Source of the DNA: Flavobacterium gelidicaeli | GTDB lineage: Bacteria > Bacteroidota > Bacteroidia > Flavobacteriales > Flavobacteriaceae | DNA: 64,000 bases | Direction of reading: 5' to 3' | NCBI RefSeq assembly: GCF_013294005.1 | Contig: NZ_JABSNK010000006.1 | Coordinates: forward strand, 185,144 to 249,143 | In this document: positions 56,745-64,000 of the stretch, piece by piece | How the letters are laid out: every line of letters begins with the position of its first letter | How positions within the stretch are numbered: position 1 is the stretch's first letter | Notes under the pieces: generated by a model | Seen by the model: only the letters and a program-made list of their open reading frames with translations | What the model was told of the DNA's origin: nothing | Databases searched by the model: none | Program-made: the position numbers and the translations under genes

Positions 56745-57926
56745 TTGGATTTGAAGTTATTAAATAAAGATATACAAGAATTTATCTGTAAAAACTTAAG
56801 TACCTCTATCTCTAAATTAGCGTTACAAAAAAATCCCTTTCCTGCAGTGGAATGGATTACTATTTTAAAACAAATTGAAGCCAAAGCTAAAGCTAAAGAA
56901 AAACTTCCTAGTTGGTTTTCAACCGAAGAAATCTTGTACCCAACAAAAATATCTATTGAACAAACCTCTTCCGAAAAAACGGCATTATATAAAAGTACCA
57001 TCGTTTCAGGAGAAAGTTTAATCGATTTAACAGGTGGTTTTGGAGTAGATGATTTCTTTTTTTCGAAAAAAATAAGGGCTGTAACACATTGTGAAATTAA
57101 TGAGGACTTATCTACAATTGTACAACATAATTTCAAAAAATTAGAAGCAAATAACATTACTTGCTATACAGGAGACAGTACTGAAATACTTATATCATTA
57201 GGGGCTAAATGGGATTGGATCTATATTGATCCCTCAAGGCGTAATGAAGTCAAAGGTAAAGTTTTTATGCTCAAAGATTGCTTACCTAACGTTCCTGAAA
57301 ATCTAAATAGTTATTTTGAAAATTCAGATGCTATCTTAATTAAAACTGCTCCATTATTAGATTTGTCTGCAGGTCTATCTGAATTAAAAAATGTAAAAAA
57401 AATACATATTGTAGCTTTAGAAAATGAAGTCAAAGAATTACTTTGGGAACTTCATAAAAATTACTCAGGTTCTGTTACCATCCACACAGCAAATATTCTT
57501 AAAAATAAAATTGATGAGTTCAAATTTGTAATTAACGAACAAAATTCTTTACCCGACTATAGTTTGCCACAAGAATATCTTTATGAACCCAACAGCGCAA
57601 TAATGAAATCAGGAGGTTTTGATGAAGTTGGTATATTTTATAAAATAAATAAGCTACACAAACATTCTCATCTGTATACATCTAAAAACTTGATAGAAAG
57701 TTTCCCAGGTCGCATTTTTAAAATACAAAACATGTTTAATTATAATAAAGTCGAAATGAACAGCTTTATGAAAAACAATAAATCAAATATCACAATTAGA
57801 AATTTTCCGGAAACAGTAGAAAATATTAGAAAAAAATGGAAAATTAAAGAAGGTGGGGTTGACTATTCTTTTTTCACTACAGATGAGGATAATAATAAAA
57901 TTGTATTAATTTGCAACAAAATATAA
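56745..57926 (+). CDS. Class I SAM-dependent methyltransferase with THUMP-like domain (PG_1098 type)
   Basis: A 393-residue protein. The Rossmann methyltransferase part shows the SAM motif LIDLTGGFGVDDFFF and the catalytic-type motif WIYIDPSRR (a DPxR/NPPY-like site). It is preceded by a ~90-residue helical domain and followed by a THUMP-like, ferredoxin-fold C-terminus, the layout of the Porphyromonas PG_1098 structure. RNA is the likely substrate, but the target is unknown. Start is TTG at 56745, 2 bp after the AI-2E gene; the following in-frame ATGs lie inside the first domain. Confidence 0.87.
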   Translation: MDLKLLNKDIQEFICKNLSTSISKLALQKNPFPAVEWITILKQIEAKAKAKEKLPSWFSTEEILYPTKISIEQTSSEKTALYKSTIVSGESLIDLTGGFGVDDFFFSKKIRAVTHCEINEDLSTIVQHNFKKLEANNITCYTGDSTEILISLGAKWDWIYIDPSRRNEVKGKVFMLKDCLPNVPENLNSYFENSDAILIKTAPLLDLSAGLSELKNVKKIHIVALENEVKELLWELHKNYSGSVTIHTANILKNKIDEFKFVINEQNSLPDYSLPQEYLYEPNSAIMKSGGFDEVGIFYKINKLHKHSHLYTSKNLIESFPGRIFKIQNMFNYNKVEMNSFMKNNKSNITIRNFPETVENIRKKWKIKEGGVDYSFFTTDEDNNKIVLICNKI

Positions 57927-57930
57927 AAAA

Positions 57931-58497
57931 ATGAAACAAGTCTTTTTAATTGTAATTTTCTTCATTACAAACTCTTTATTAGCACAAAAACCATGTGAAT
58001 ACAGCGAAAATATATCTGATTCATTAGGAACCTACAAAGTCACAAAAGACTATATGATTTCTGAAAGTCATTTTGCAGGTAATTCTAGTTATATCTTTTT
58101 CTCACTAGCCTCTACTGATGGAATGCCTACCTTAAATCTACAAATGATTCAAAAAAGTAAAAGCTTTATGAAAGCAAATTGTTTTGATAAAAATTCGAAA
58201 GTATACCTTCAGCTTCAAAATGGAAAAATAGTAACATTGCTACATCTTGATCAAGAAAATTGTGGCTCTTTAATTCGTGACGACAAAGATTTTGACAACC
58301 GTATAATATCAGGTAAGTTTATGTTCATAAAAGGTTCATTCGAAGATTTAAAATCATCTCCAATGTCATTAATGCGAATAAAATTCTTAACTGATATTTC
58401 TGATTATGTAATACAAAAAGAATTCACATCAGAATTAAATAATATAATCTATAAACCTGAAAATTATTTTATTGACAATTTAAGCTGTGTAGAATAA
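57931..58497 (+). CDS. Secreted protein of unknown function
   Basis: A 188-residue protein with a signal peptide (MKQVFLIVIFFITNSLLAQ). The mature part holds four cysteines (KPCEYSEN, ANCFDKNS, ENCGSLIRD, LSCVE) and beta-rich sequence (KVYLQLQNGKIVTLLHLDQ). I do not recognise the family beyond similarity to generic flavobacterial secreted proteins. It starts 4 bp after the methyltransferase gene, and the convergent dipeptidase gene ends 4 bp beyond its stop. Confidence 0.72.
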   Translation: MKQVFLIVIFFITNSLLAQKPCEYSENISDSLGTYKVTKDYMISESHFAGNSSYIFFSLASTDGMPTLNLQMIQKSKSFMKANCFDKNSKVYLQLQNGKIVTLLHLDQENCGSLIRDDKDFDNRIISGKFMFIKGSFEDLKSSPMSLMRIKFLTDISDYVIQKEFTSELNNIIYKPENYFIDNLSCVE

Positions 58498-58501
58498 ATA
58501 G

Positions 58502-59152
58502 TTAATCACAGTCCCATTTGGCATTAGAAACAGGATCTTTTAATGCCATTTTTAAATTATAATGCCACCATTCTGAATCAAAAGAAATAAACCCATTTGC
58601 AATCATTACTTTTTTCAGTAACTTTCTATTCGCAAGAATCTCTTTCGGTAATTTCAAATAATTGTGACTAGCTTGAATACCAAAGAAATCAAAATCAGTT
58701 CCCATATTTAAAGGTTTCCCTTTTAAATCAACCAAACTAATATCTACCGCTCCGCCCCTATTATGTATAGAACCTTTTTTAGGATCCGCAACATACTTAG
58801 GATTAGAGACAATCATCCACATCTTCTTTTGAATATCTAAAGGCCTATAACAATCAAATAATTTAATTCGATATCCCTTTTTAATAAACTCTTTATTTGC
58901 TTTAACTAAAGCATTTACTGTTTTTAACCTAATCAAACATTCAGCGCAATCATAAACTTTAGCCTTTAAAAAATTATCTTCAGTAGCATATTTCATATCA
59001 TATATAAAATCAGTGCTGTAATCTTTTAAATTTACAAATGTCGTATCACTCAAAATAATGTTTTGATTAGCTGTAATCTTTACCTGAGCGTTAGAGATAC
59101 TGCATATAGCTAAAAAAACAAAAGCCAATAAATAAGAATCTTTTGAAATCAT
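58502..59152 (-). CDS. D-alanyl-D-alanine dipeptidase (VanX/DdpX, M15D)
   Basis: A 216-residue secreted zinc peptidase that splits the dipeptide D-Ala-D-Ala. It has a signal peptide (FVFLAICSISNAQ), the DFIYDMKYATEDNF start, the arginine in KLFDCYRPLDIQKKMW, zinc ligands in SIHNRGGAVDISLVD and the terminal FDSEWWHYNL motif with the catalytic glutamate. Unlike the vancomycin-resistance VanX it is not linked to vanH or vanA, so a role in recycling cell-wall dipeptides is more likely. It follows the nitroreductase gene by 19 bp on the same strand. Confidence 0.92.
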   Translation of the reverse strand: MISKDSYLLAFVFLAICSISNAQVKITANQNIILSDTTFVNLKDYSTDFIYDMKYATEDNFLKAKVYDCAECLIRLKTVNALVKANKEFIKKGYRIKLFDCYRPLDIQKKMWMIVSNPKYVADPKKGSIHNRGGAVDISLVDLKGKPLNMGTDFDFFGIQASHNYLKLPKEILANRKLLKKVMIANGFISFDSEWWHYNLKMALKDPVSNAKWDCD

Positions 59153-59171
59153 AAGTATTACTTTTTTAATA

Positions 59172-59726
59172 TTATAACCAAACTATTTTTTCATCAATAG
59201 CACCAAGTGTTTTTTCTGTTGAAGGAGTATGAAAATATCCCATATAAAAGAACCCTAAACAAACTTCACCCTTAGCCAAGTCAAAAAACTCGTGCATATA
59301 TTTAATAAGCGGTGGTGAACTCCAGTAAGAACCTATTTCTAATTCTGTAGCCATCAACCACATATTTTGAACAGCCATAGCAACAGCAGCAATTTCTTCC
59401 CACTCAGGGACAGATTCTTTCTGGTCTCGTTGCATACAAATAGCAATAACAGCGGCTGCTTTCTTAGGATTTTCCTTTATCTTATTATATTTAAACTCAG
59501 AAAAAGTTGGACCTATTTCTTTAAACTTATTCGCTAAAAACAAACCTAATTCCTCCCTAGTCTCACCTGTGATAACTTTAAAACGCCAAGGGGCAGTTAA
59601 TTTATGATTAGGAGCATAATTAGCACTCTCAAGAATTTTAAGTATTAATTCCTTGGAAATCTCTTTATCAATATATTGATCAGGCATTATAGAACGCCTT
59701 GTTTTAATTGCCTCTTCTACATTCAT
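59172..59726 (-). CDS. Nitroreductase-family FMN oxidoreductase
   Basis: A 184-residue homodimeric flavoenzyme. The N-terminal phosphate-binding AIKTRRSIMPDQY, SANYAPNHKLTAPWRFKVI and the later VAMAVQNMWLMATELEIGSYW are the usual FMN-contact regions of the YdjA-like short nitroreductases. The substrate is not predictable. It heads the minus-strand pair with the VanX-like dipeptidase and lies just downstream of tRNA-Ser(TGA) in the transcriptional sense, but with a terminator between. Confidence 0.9.
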   Translation of the reverse strand: MNVEEAIKTRRSIMPDQYIDKEISKELILKILESANYAPNHKLTAPWRFKVITGETREELGLFLANKFKEIGPTFSEFKYNKIKENPKKAAAVIAICMQRDQKESVPEWEEIAAVAMAVQNMWLMATELEIGSYWSSPPLIKYMHEFFDLAKGEVCLGFFYMGYFHTPSTEKTLGAIDEKIVWL

Positions 59727-59825
59727 CTAATTGTACATTAGTCATTAATAATCAAATCAAAGTTACCAAATCTAATAAAACTAACATAAGTAGCTTTAGT
59801 TAAATCTAGAATTAAATAAAATAAA

Positions 59826-59860
59826 AAACCCTAATAACTCTTTATAAGTTATTAGGGTTT
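59826..59860 (-). terminator. Terminator of tRNA-Ser
   Basis: A perfect 14-bp stem (AAACCCTAATAACT with AGTTATTAGGGTTT) with a 7-base loop directly downstream of the tRNA on the minus strand, followed by T-rich sequence. Confidence 0.9.
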
Positions 59861-59867
59861 AATTCCG

Positions 59868-59952
59868 CGGAGAAAGAGGGATTCGAACCCCCGGACCTGT
59901 TACAGTCAACAGTTTTCAAGACTGCCGCATTCGACCGCTCTGCCATTTCTCC
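59868..59952 (-). tRNA. tRNA-Ser (anticodon TGA)
   Basis: Reading the minus strand, the gene begins GGAGAAATGGCAGAGCGG and its acceptor 5' strand GGAGAAA pairs with TTTCTCC at the 3' end. The anticodon loop CTTGAAA sits on a GCAGT/ACTGT stem, giving TGA at 59918-59916, and the T arm carries GGTTCGAATCC. The extra-long variable arm (GTTGACTGTAACAGG region) is the class II mark of serine tRNAs. CCA is not encoded. It reads UCA and, with wobble, other UCN codons. Confidence 0.95.
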
Positions 59953-59984
59953 AATAAATCACAACCACTATCTGATTGCGGTTG

Positions 59985-59992
59985 CAAATTTA
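59985..59992 (-). promoter_or_regulatory. Possible tRNA-Ser promoter -7 element
   Basis: Minus-strand TAAATTTG matches TAnnTTTG about 33 bp before the tRNA 5' end; a matching -33 TTG is lacking (TTT at the right distance). Confidence 0.45.
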
Positions 59993-60155
59993 AACATTTA
60001 TTCCATTTAAAAAACATAAATCTAAATTATTTTATATTTATTTTCTAAACAAACAATTAACATCCAGTATTAAAACTACTTAACATGATTATATATATTT
60101 AATCAATATAAAAAACAATAATTACAAATTAACTTAATCAATACAAAATAATTAT

Positions 60156-60250
60156 GGCGTGACCCCAAAAAGGGTCGAGCTAACCGCTATATCTTTTATG
60201 TAGTCCCATATCCGGACTACATAAAAGGATGTCGCTACTATCTCTCACGC
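60156..60250. repeat. Dispersed palindromic repeat, copy B
   Basis: A 95-bp unit from GGCGTGACCCC to CTCTCACGC, matching copy A (10562-10649) in its outer boxes GGCGTG..CCC, AAGGGTC.RGCT, CGYTAYA and the TCACGC end. The hairpin here is ATCTTTTATGTAGTCC / GGACTACATAAAAGGAT, different in the upper stem from copy A but still fully paired. It fills most of the gap between tRNA-Ser and the IS remnants; the rest of 59953-60309 is AT-rich with nothing else visible. Confidence 0.75.
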
Positions 60251-60309
60251 AAAAAAAATTATAAATTAATCAATAAATATATCTTAGTAATCACATAAAA
60301 AAAAACAAT

Positions 60310-60508
60310 CAGTTTATAGAAATTACACTTACATAGTTAATAGTATAAATTCAATTGCTAAAAAAACTCTTCAAAATCCAAACAAGTGACAAAACGTTTT
60401 CATTTTCAAAAAATTACACAAGCAACTGTTCAAGAAATTAGAATTAGAGTAAAATGGGAAGTTATAGACAAAGAAAACACCGCCTTAACCGAGTCAAATC
60501 TCTATTAA
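60310..60508 (+). pseudogene. ISAon1-type transposase fragment
   Basis: A fragment of the second ORF of an ISAon1-type (ISL3-like) element. The frame ending at 60508 encodes VTKRFHFQKITQATVQEIR and WEVIDKENTA, which aligns with the better-preserved copy at ~61786-61930 (TDRFHV, ALETLQ, WEAMDRES). The preceding ~80 bp contain frameshifted FIEITL and IAKK pieces of the same protein. Only this middle part survives, with stops and frame changes. Confidence 0.7.
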
Positions 60509-60545
60509 AAACAATTTAACACCAAACAATTACTAAGTATTAATT

Positions 60546-60561
60546 CCGATAGCCATTGGGA
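60546..60561. repeat. Degenerate copy of a 16-bp palindromic word
   Basis: CCGATAGCCATTGGGA, 13 of 16 bases identical to TCGATAGCTATCGGGA at 62340-62355. It lies just ahead of the first ISAon1 orfA remnant. Confidence 0.5.
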
Positions 60562-60575
60562 TTAAGAATTAGTAA

Positions 60576-61022
60576 TTGTTAACTTTTAAAATAACTAAAT
60601 TATTTATTGAGTACGCAAGTAATATTGGGTCAATCTCAAAAGTTGGAGGGAAATTAAAGAATCTATTTTTAAGCAGAAAAAAACGCATCCTGGACAATTA
60701 TATAGAACTACTAAAACTCATACTTCCTGAATTGATTTTTGAGCACTTAGATTTAGATCATACTAAAAATGAGTTAGAAAAAATGGACCTCTATTTTTAA
60801 GAGAAAAATACTTCTCCCAAAGAATTTACTAATTATCAACTAGTATTACCTAAAGGATTATAAAATGAAATCATAATCCTAGATTTCTCTTTAAAAGGCA
60901 GCTTGGTTTATTTATATATTAAAAAGAGATAATGGACAGATAAAGAAAAACAAACAATAATTAAGCGTGATTAGAATATTATAGTACAAGGAACCCGAAT
61001 GGCTCAAGAGTTAGGATCATAA
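60576..61022 (+). pseudogene. ISAon1-type transposase N-terminal ORF, nonsense-disrupted copy
   Basis: One frame encodes the first ORF of the element (DNYIELLKLILPELIFEHLD, then TSPKEFTNYQLVLPKG, KGSLVYLYIKKR, IIVQGTRMAQELGS). It is interrupted by in-frame stops: TAA where the related copy has Glu (LYF*EKN), TAA after the PKG block, TAA before WTD and TAG at a conserved Trp (KRD*N). There is no frameshift across the alignable part. The N-terminal 40 codons before RKKRILDNY are not conserved and are probably not coding. Confidence 0.8.
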
Positions 61023-61098
61023 ACAAAACCTGGGGAGAATTTTTAGAAAAATTAATATTTTGTAGTATTAACAATGAGATATAACTTCTATAGACCTT

Positions 61099-61428
61099 TT
61101 GAAATTTATAACCCCTGATTTTTTAATTGAGAACTTTGAAATAGTTTCTACAATTAATTCAGAAGAAAACTTACATCTGTATTTCGAAGAAAAGATAAAA
61201 CCTCCAAAAGAGTTTGATGCTTTAGAATTAGTACCCAAAGGCTTTCTGTATGAAATAACGATTCAGAATTTTCCTCTTAGAGGTAAATTTGTCTATTTAC
61301 ACATTAAACTCCGTCGCTGGACAAACAAAGCTACCGGAGAAATCATCAAAAGAGATTGGCAATTAGTAGCAAAAGGAATTTATATGACGCAATAATTTGC
61401 GGCTTTTTTAAATGAAATTAATAGATAA
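61099..61428 (+). pseudogene. ISAon1-type transposase N-terminal ORF, nearly intact copy
   Basis: Residues FLIENFEIVSTINSEENLHL, YFEEKIKPPKEF, KGFLYEITIQNFPLRG and RDWQLVAKGIYMTQ match the same family as the copy just upstream. The frame is open to a TAA at 61393 that replaces a Glu codon, after which FAAFLNEINR continues for 10 codons to the normal end at 61428. The start is unclear: a TTG at 61099 is the first usable codon and an in-frame TGA lies 24 bp upstream. It is the first half of a degenerate full-length element with the ORF that follows. Confidence 0.78.
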
Positions 61429-61438
61429 CACACCCATA

Positions 61439-62402
61439 AATTGTCATTTGCCCGGAGGCTTCTTAGGCGCTGATGGTAAAAAACTCCAAAGGCAGTATAA
61501 AATCACTTAAGTTCTTTTAGTACTTGCGAACCTAGAAAATATGCCCATAACTGGATTATTTAGCCTAAAAATATAAGTATGCATCTCGCAATTGACGAAG
61601 TTACCCTATCCCACGGAGAACTTTATACTATTGTGACCAATAAAAAAGCTAAAGGCAAAAAAGGATCATTAGTGGCTATTATTACTGGCACTAAAACAGA
61701 AAAAGTTATTTAATAAGTCAGTAAAATCGACTTAAAAAAAAAGACAAGCAGTTATAGAAATCACTCTTGATATGGCTAATTCTATGAAGTTGATAGCTAA
61801 AAGATATTCTCCAAATGCTATATAGTTAACAGATCGTTTTCATGTACAAAACTAGCCTTAGAAACTTTGCAAAAAAATATAATCAAGTACCGATGGGAAG
61901 CAATGGACAGAGAATCAAGTAATAGTAAAAGCTAAATCAGAAAACAAAACATATACTTCCCAGCTTTTAAATAATGGAGATACTTTAAAACAAATATTAG
62001 CTCAAAGTCGCTACTTACTTTACAAATCCCATGACAAATGGACTAACAGCCAAAAAAAGAGAGTACTGCTATTATTCGAATTATATCCTGATTTAAAAAA
62101 AGCATATGCTTTATCACAGCAACTACGAATTATCTATAACAATAATATCAATAAGAATATTGCGATGCTAAAATTGGCTCACTGGTATAAAAACGAGAGG
62201 AATTAGAATTTAAGAACTTTAATATCGTTCTAAACACCATAACGGTCAATAATAATTCAATACTAAACTACTTTGATAATCGTAGCACAAATCCTTCAGC
62301 AGAATCTTTCAATGCAAAATAAAAGCTTTTAGTAATCTCTCGATAGCTATCGGGATAGAGGTGTTAGAAAAATTGATTTCTTCTTAAATTCTTTCTCTTT
62401 AG
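61439..62402 (+). pseudogene. ISAon1-type transposase (second ORF), degenerate
   Basis: Pieces of the DDE transposase occur in order but in different frames: GGFLGADGKKLQRQY, KYAHNWII, MHLAIDEVTLSHGELYTIVT with NKKAKGKKGSLVAIITGT, RQAVIEITLDMANSMKLIAK, TDRFHV, YRWEAMDRES, KQILAQSRYLLYKSHDKW, AYALSQQLRIIYN and finally SAESFNAK, the conserved late block. At least three frameshifts and several stops interrupt it, and a 16-bp palindrome interrupts the segment after AKIKAFR. It follows the first ORF directly, as in intact elements. Confidence 0.82.
62340..62355. repeat. 16-bp palindromic word inside the transposase remnant
   Basis: TCGATAGCTATCGGGA. The core CGATAGCTATCG is a perfect palindrome. 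Comparison with the expected reading (KAFRSQFRGVRK) shows about 14-16 extra bases here, so it looks inserted between the AKIKAFR and RGVRK codons. Confidence 0.55.
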
Positions 62403-62468
62403 AATGGAAAAGCTTTTTGCTTGATCCCCAGAAAATTTATGTGAGCCAAAAGTTGTTATTATTATTTC

Positions 62469-62527
62469 AATAGAAAAAGAAGAAGTTTAGTGAAGCGTAG
62501 CGGAACTAGACTTCTTCTTTTTCTATT
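62469..62527. terminator. Perfect 18-bp hairpin at the 3' end of the IS256 transposase gene
   Basis: Arms AATAGAAAAAGAAGAAGT (62469-62486) and ACTTCTTCTTTTTCTATT (62510-62527) with a 23-base loop that contains the transposase stop codon. The right arm encodes the last residues (RIIEKEEV) in the minus-strand frame. It is likely a barrier to read-through into or out of the element, though it lacks a GC-rich stem plus U-run. Confidence 0.6.
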
Positions 62528-63684
62528 ATTCTTTTTAATTCTTCAATCTCTCTAAAAACTGATACGGGATAGACATAGGATTTATATTCTTTTTCCATAG
62601 CCACTGATCCCATTAAAAAAAGTACTGATTCTAAGCTTGGCATTGCTCCTCTCATTTTCAATACCCGTTTGTAATCTCGATTTAAACGTCCTATCCAGTT
62701 GGTTGAATAAATCATTCTCTGAATCGAAATTGGATAATTTAAATAGGTGAAATATGCTATATTTCGCTGGTTTCAAAATGATTTTAAACTAGGATAACTT
62801 TTTTTATACTTCTCTACGAATTTACATAAATTTTAAAATGCTTCTACTACGGTAATATTTTTTGTTTCTATTGCAAATATTTCAAGAAGTTCTTTGCCTA
62901 TTTCTAAACGTTTTGTTCTTGTAAAAACTGCTAAAATATTACGTTTGAGATGCACTATACATAACTGATGCTAAGCATTAACAAAAGACCTTGCAATAGC
63001 ATTTTCTATCGACGTTAAGCCGTCTGAGACAACTAGGCCAACACTCTGAACACCTCGTTCTTTTAATGATTCTAACTCTTGTTGCCACAACAAAACTCCT
63101 TCTGTAGGATGATTTACAATACTAAGGAATTCTCTAGAACCATCTTCTTTAATGCCTAATATAGCATAATATCCCTCTTTGCTGACCGATTTTTCTCTTC
63201 GAGTATGAACAAAAGTTGCATCTATATAAAACACTAAATAGTGAGAATCTAATTTGTGCTTAAGCCAAATTGAAACTTCCTCGCGACTATCTTTCATTAA
63301 ATAACTGATCTGCTGCTTACTGTACTCTTTTCCGTAAATTTCTTCGTAAACATCACTAACTTGCTCGGTTGTTTAGCCTCGGCGATATAAACTAAAAATC
63401 AACTTGTGATGTTCTTCATCTTCATTGCGAAGCATATTTAAAAGCACTGGATAAAATGTTCCATTTCTTGTTCTAGGTACTTTTAAAACCATTTCTTTAC
63501 CAGATCCTCGTGCTTTCCTTGTACGATATCCATTTGCAGAATCTCCTGGATGCTCTAGTTGATGTAGATGTCGTTCACTTTTCATAAAAGCATCTAATGC
63601 CATTTGCATCAGTAAGTTTGTTCCATTTTCAGAATTTGCTATATTCAACAATAATTCCGAAATTTGAGCGTGTGTAAGGTTCAT
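62506..63684 (-). pseudogene. IS256-family (mutator-type) transposase with four nonsense codons
   Basis: One reading frame of 393 codons spans the whole transposase with no frameshift. N-terminal DSANGYRTRKARGSGKEMVL and KVPRTRNGTFYPVL, catalytic Asp region VFYIDATFVHTRRE and LVVSDGLTSIENAIARSFVNA, and the C-terminal IYSTNWIGRLNRDYKRVLK are typical. In-frame stops occur at 63373-63375 (TAA), 62971-62973 (TAG, just after SFVNA), 62833-62835 (TAA) and 62773-62775 (TGA, at a conserved Trp before NQRNIAYF). It cannot give a full protein. Confidence 0.9.
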
Positions 63685-63812
63685 AGTATGTAAGTTTATT
63701 TGTCATAATTTAAAATTACAACTTTTTTACTTTACACACTTTTTTAGGATCAATACATATTGTTGTGGGGAAATATTTAAATAAGGATATTTGTATTTTA
63801 AAATCTTATCCC

Positions 63813-64000
63813 AATGCAAGAATCTTTTAATGAGATCCTAAAATTATTACTACCTGAGATAATAATAAACTATTTTGAACTTACTTCTTATAAAAAGGAA
63901 AATGTAGCTCTCCATCTTTATCTAAAAGAGATTAATTCACTACCAAAAGAATATCGTCAAAACAAATTAATTTCAAAAGGATTCTTTGATGAAATAACAG
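63813..64000 (+). CDS. ISAon1-type transposase N-terminal ORF, cut by the window end
   Basis: Starting at ATG 63813, the frame stays open to the end of the window: MQESFNEILKLLLPEIIINY, then LHLYLKEINSLPKEYRQNKL and SKGFFDEIT. It matches the first ORF of the two degenerate copies upstream but has none of their stop codons within the 62 codons visible. The upstream TGGGGAAAT resembles the CTGGGGAGAATTT ahead of the copy at 61099, so this is probably the left end of another element and may be intact. It is short and runs off the edge, so the rest is unknown. Confidence 0.8.

Larger units (their letters stand above)
62421..63753 (-). mobile_element. Decayed IS256-type insertion sequence
   Basis: About 1.33 kb, the usual length of IS256-family elements. 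Candidate terminal inverted repeats run inward from TTGATCC at 62421 and, on the other strand, from TTGATCC at 63753; both are followed after exactly 23 bases by AGTTGTnATT, with about 65% identity over 42 bp. The left terminus overlaps a CTGGGGA motif that may be the end of the neighbouring ISAon1 element, so the left limit is uncertain. No clear 8-bp target duplication is seen (flanks CTTTTTGC and TACATATT). Confidence 0.6.

Noticed and set aside
58502..59152. VanX-type dipeptidase as a sign of vancomycin resistance
   Set aside because: No vanH, vanA or two-component vanRS genes nearby, and chromosomal VanX-like enzymes are common in cell-wall recycling.
62506..63684. Stop codons in the IS256 transposase as programmed recoding (readthrough)
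   Set aside because: All three stop codons occur and one replaces a conserved Trp; no recoding signal is visible, so loss of function is simpler.
60100..64000. CRISPR array or phage attachment site next to tRNA-Ser
   Set aside because: Repeats here are IS pieces and single palindromes without regular spacing, and no duplicated tRNA 3' end was found in the window.

Overview
The window is AT-rich chromosomal DNA from a member of the Bacteroidota, most likely a Flavobacterium or close relative. Three things point there. Promoters fit the Bacteroidota pattern TTG-N18/19-TAnnTTTG (for example ahead of fahA, ffs and aroC). The gene content is typical of flavobacteria: bshA, a TamB/LptD pair, PG_1098-like methyltransferase, DUF4159, NagZ/beta-lactamase fusion, ISAon1-type transposases. 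Strong Shine-Dalgarno sequences are absent, and several genes appear to start with TTG or GTG.

Layout. 1-2.8 kb: an anaerobiosis/nitrosative-stress-like run (nrdG 3' end, hemerythrin protein, a His-rich membrane protein resembling heme-copper oxidase subunit I, and an Rrf2 regulator with three cysteines). 2.8-6.2 kb: minus-strand signalling cluster (AraC regulator, response regulator, CHASE3/PAS histidine kinase) followed by a GNAT acetyltransferase. 6.4-17.5 kb: metabolism and RNA: miaE, glyA/fahA from overlapping divergent promoters, fructose-6-phosphate aldolase, an SDR, the SRP RNA with clear promoter and terminator, a glutaminyl cyclase lipoprotein, hutI and hutG (histidine degradation) and a DEAD-box helicase. 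17.6-29.4 kb: hybrid TPR histidine kinase, two tandem SLC1-type symporters, aroC, an LpxH-like phosphatase, a small outer-membrane barrel, a PrcB-domain lipoprotein, bshA and a Zn/Cd-type P-ATPase, followed by a wreck of an RND adaptor gene (czcB-like).

30-40 kb is a long co-directional minus-strand run concerned with the envelope and redox: two N-acetylmuramoyl-L-alanine amidases, an MCE/MlaD protein, a pair of Fe-S oxidoreductase proteins, two small conserved proteins and a GH3/serine-hydrolase lipoprotein, divergent from lptD. 42.7-46.6 kb holds central carbon genes (ridA-like, mgsA, N-acetylglucosamine kinase-like, gap, pfkA). 46.9-59.7 kb carries tamB divergent from a tsaD-rsmE-DUF4159-trmH run, a secreted M43 metalloprotease, an AI-2E exporter-family protein, the PG_1098-like methyltransferase, a VanX-type dipeptidase and a nitroreductase, then tRNA-Ser(TGA).

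60-64 kb is an insertion-sequence graveyard: a fragment plus two degenerate ISAon1-type copies, a full-length IS256-type transposase frame broken only by four nonsense codons, and the intact start of a further ISAon1-type element running off the window. A ~90-bp dispersed palindromic repeat occurs twice (10.56 and 60.16 kb) with a hairpin kept by compensatory changes. I found no convincing new multi-gene system. The best leads are the palindromic repeat family, the short palindrome apparently inserted into a transposase gene, the nonsense-only decay of the IS genes, and the decayed metal-efflux adaptor beside the P-ATPase.
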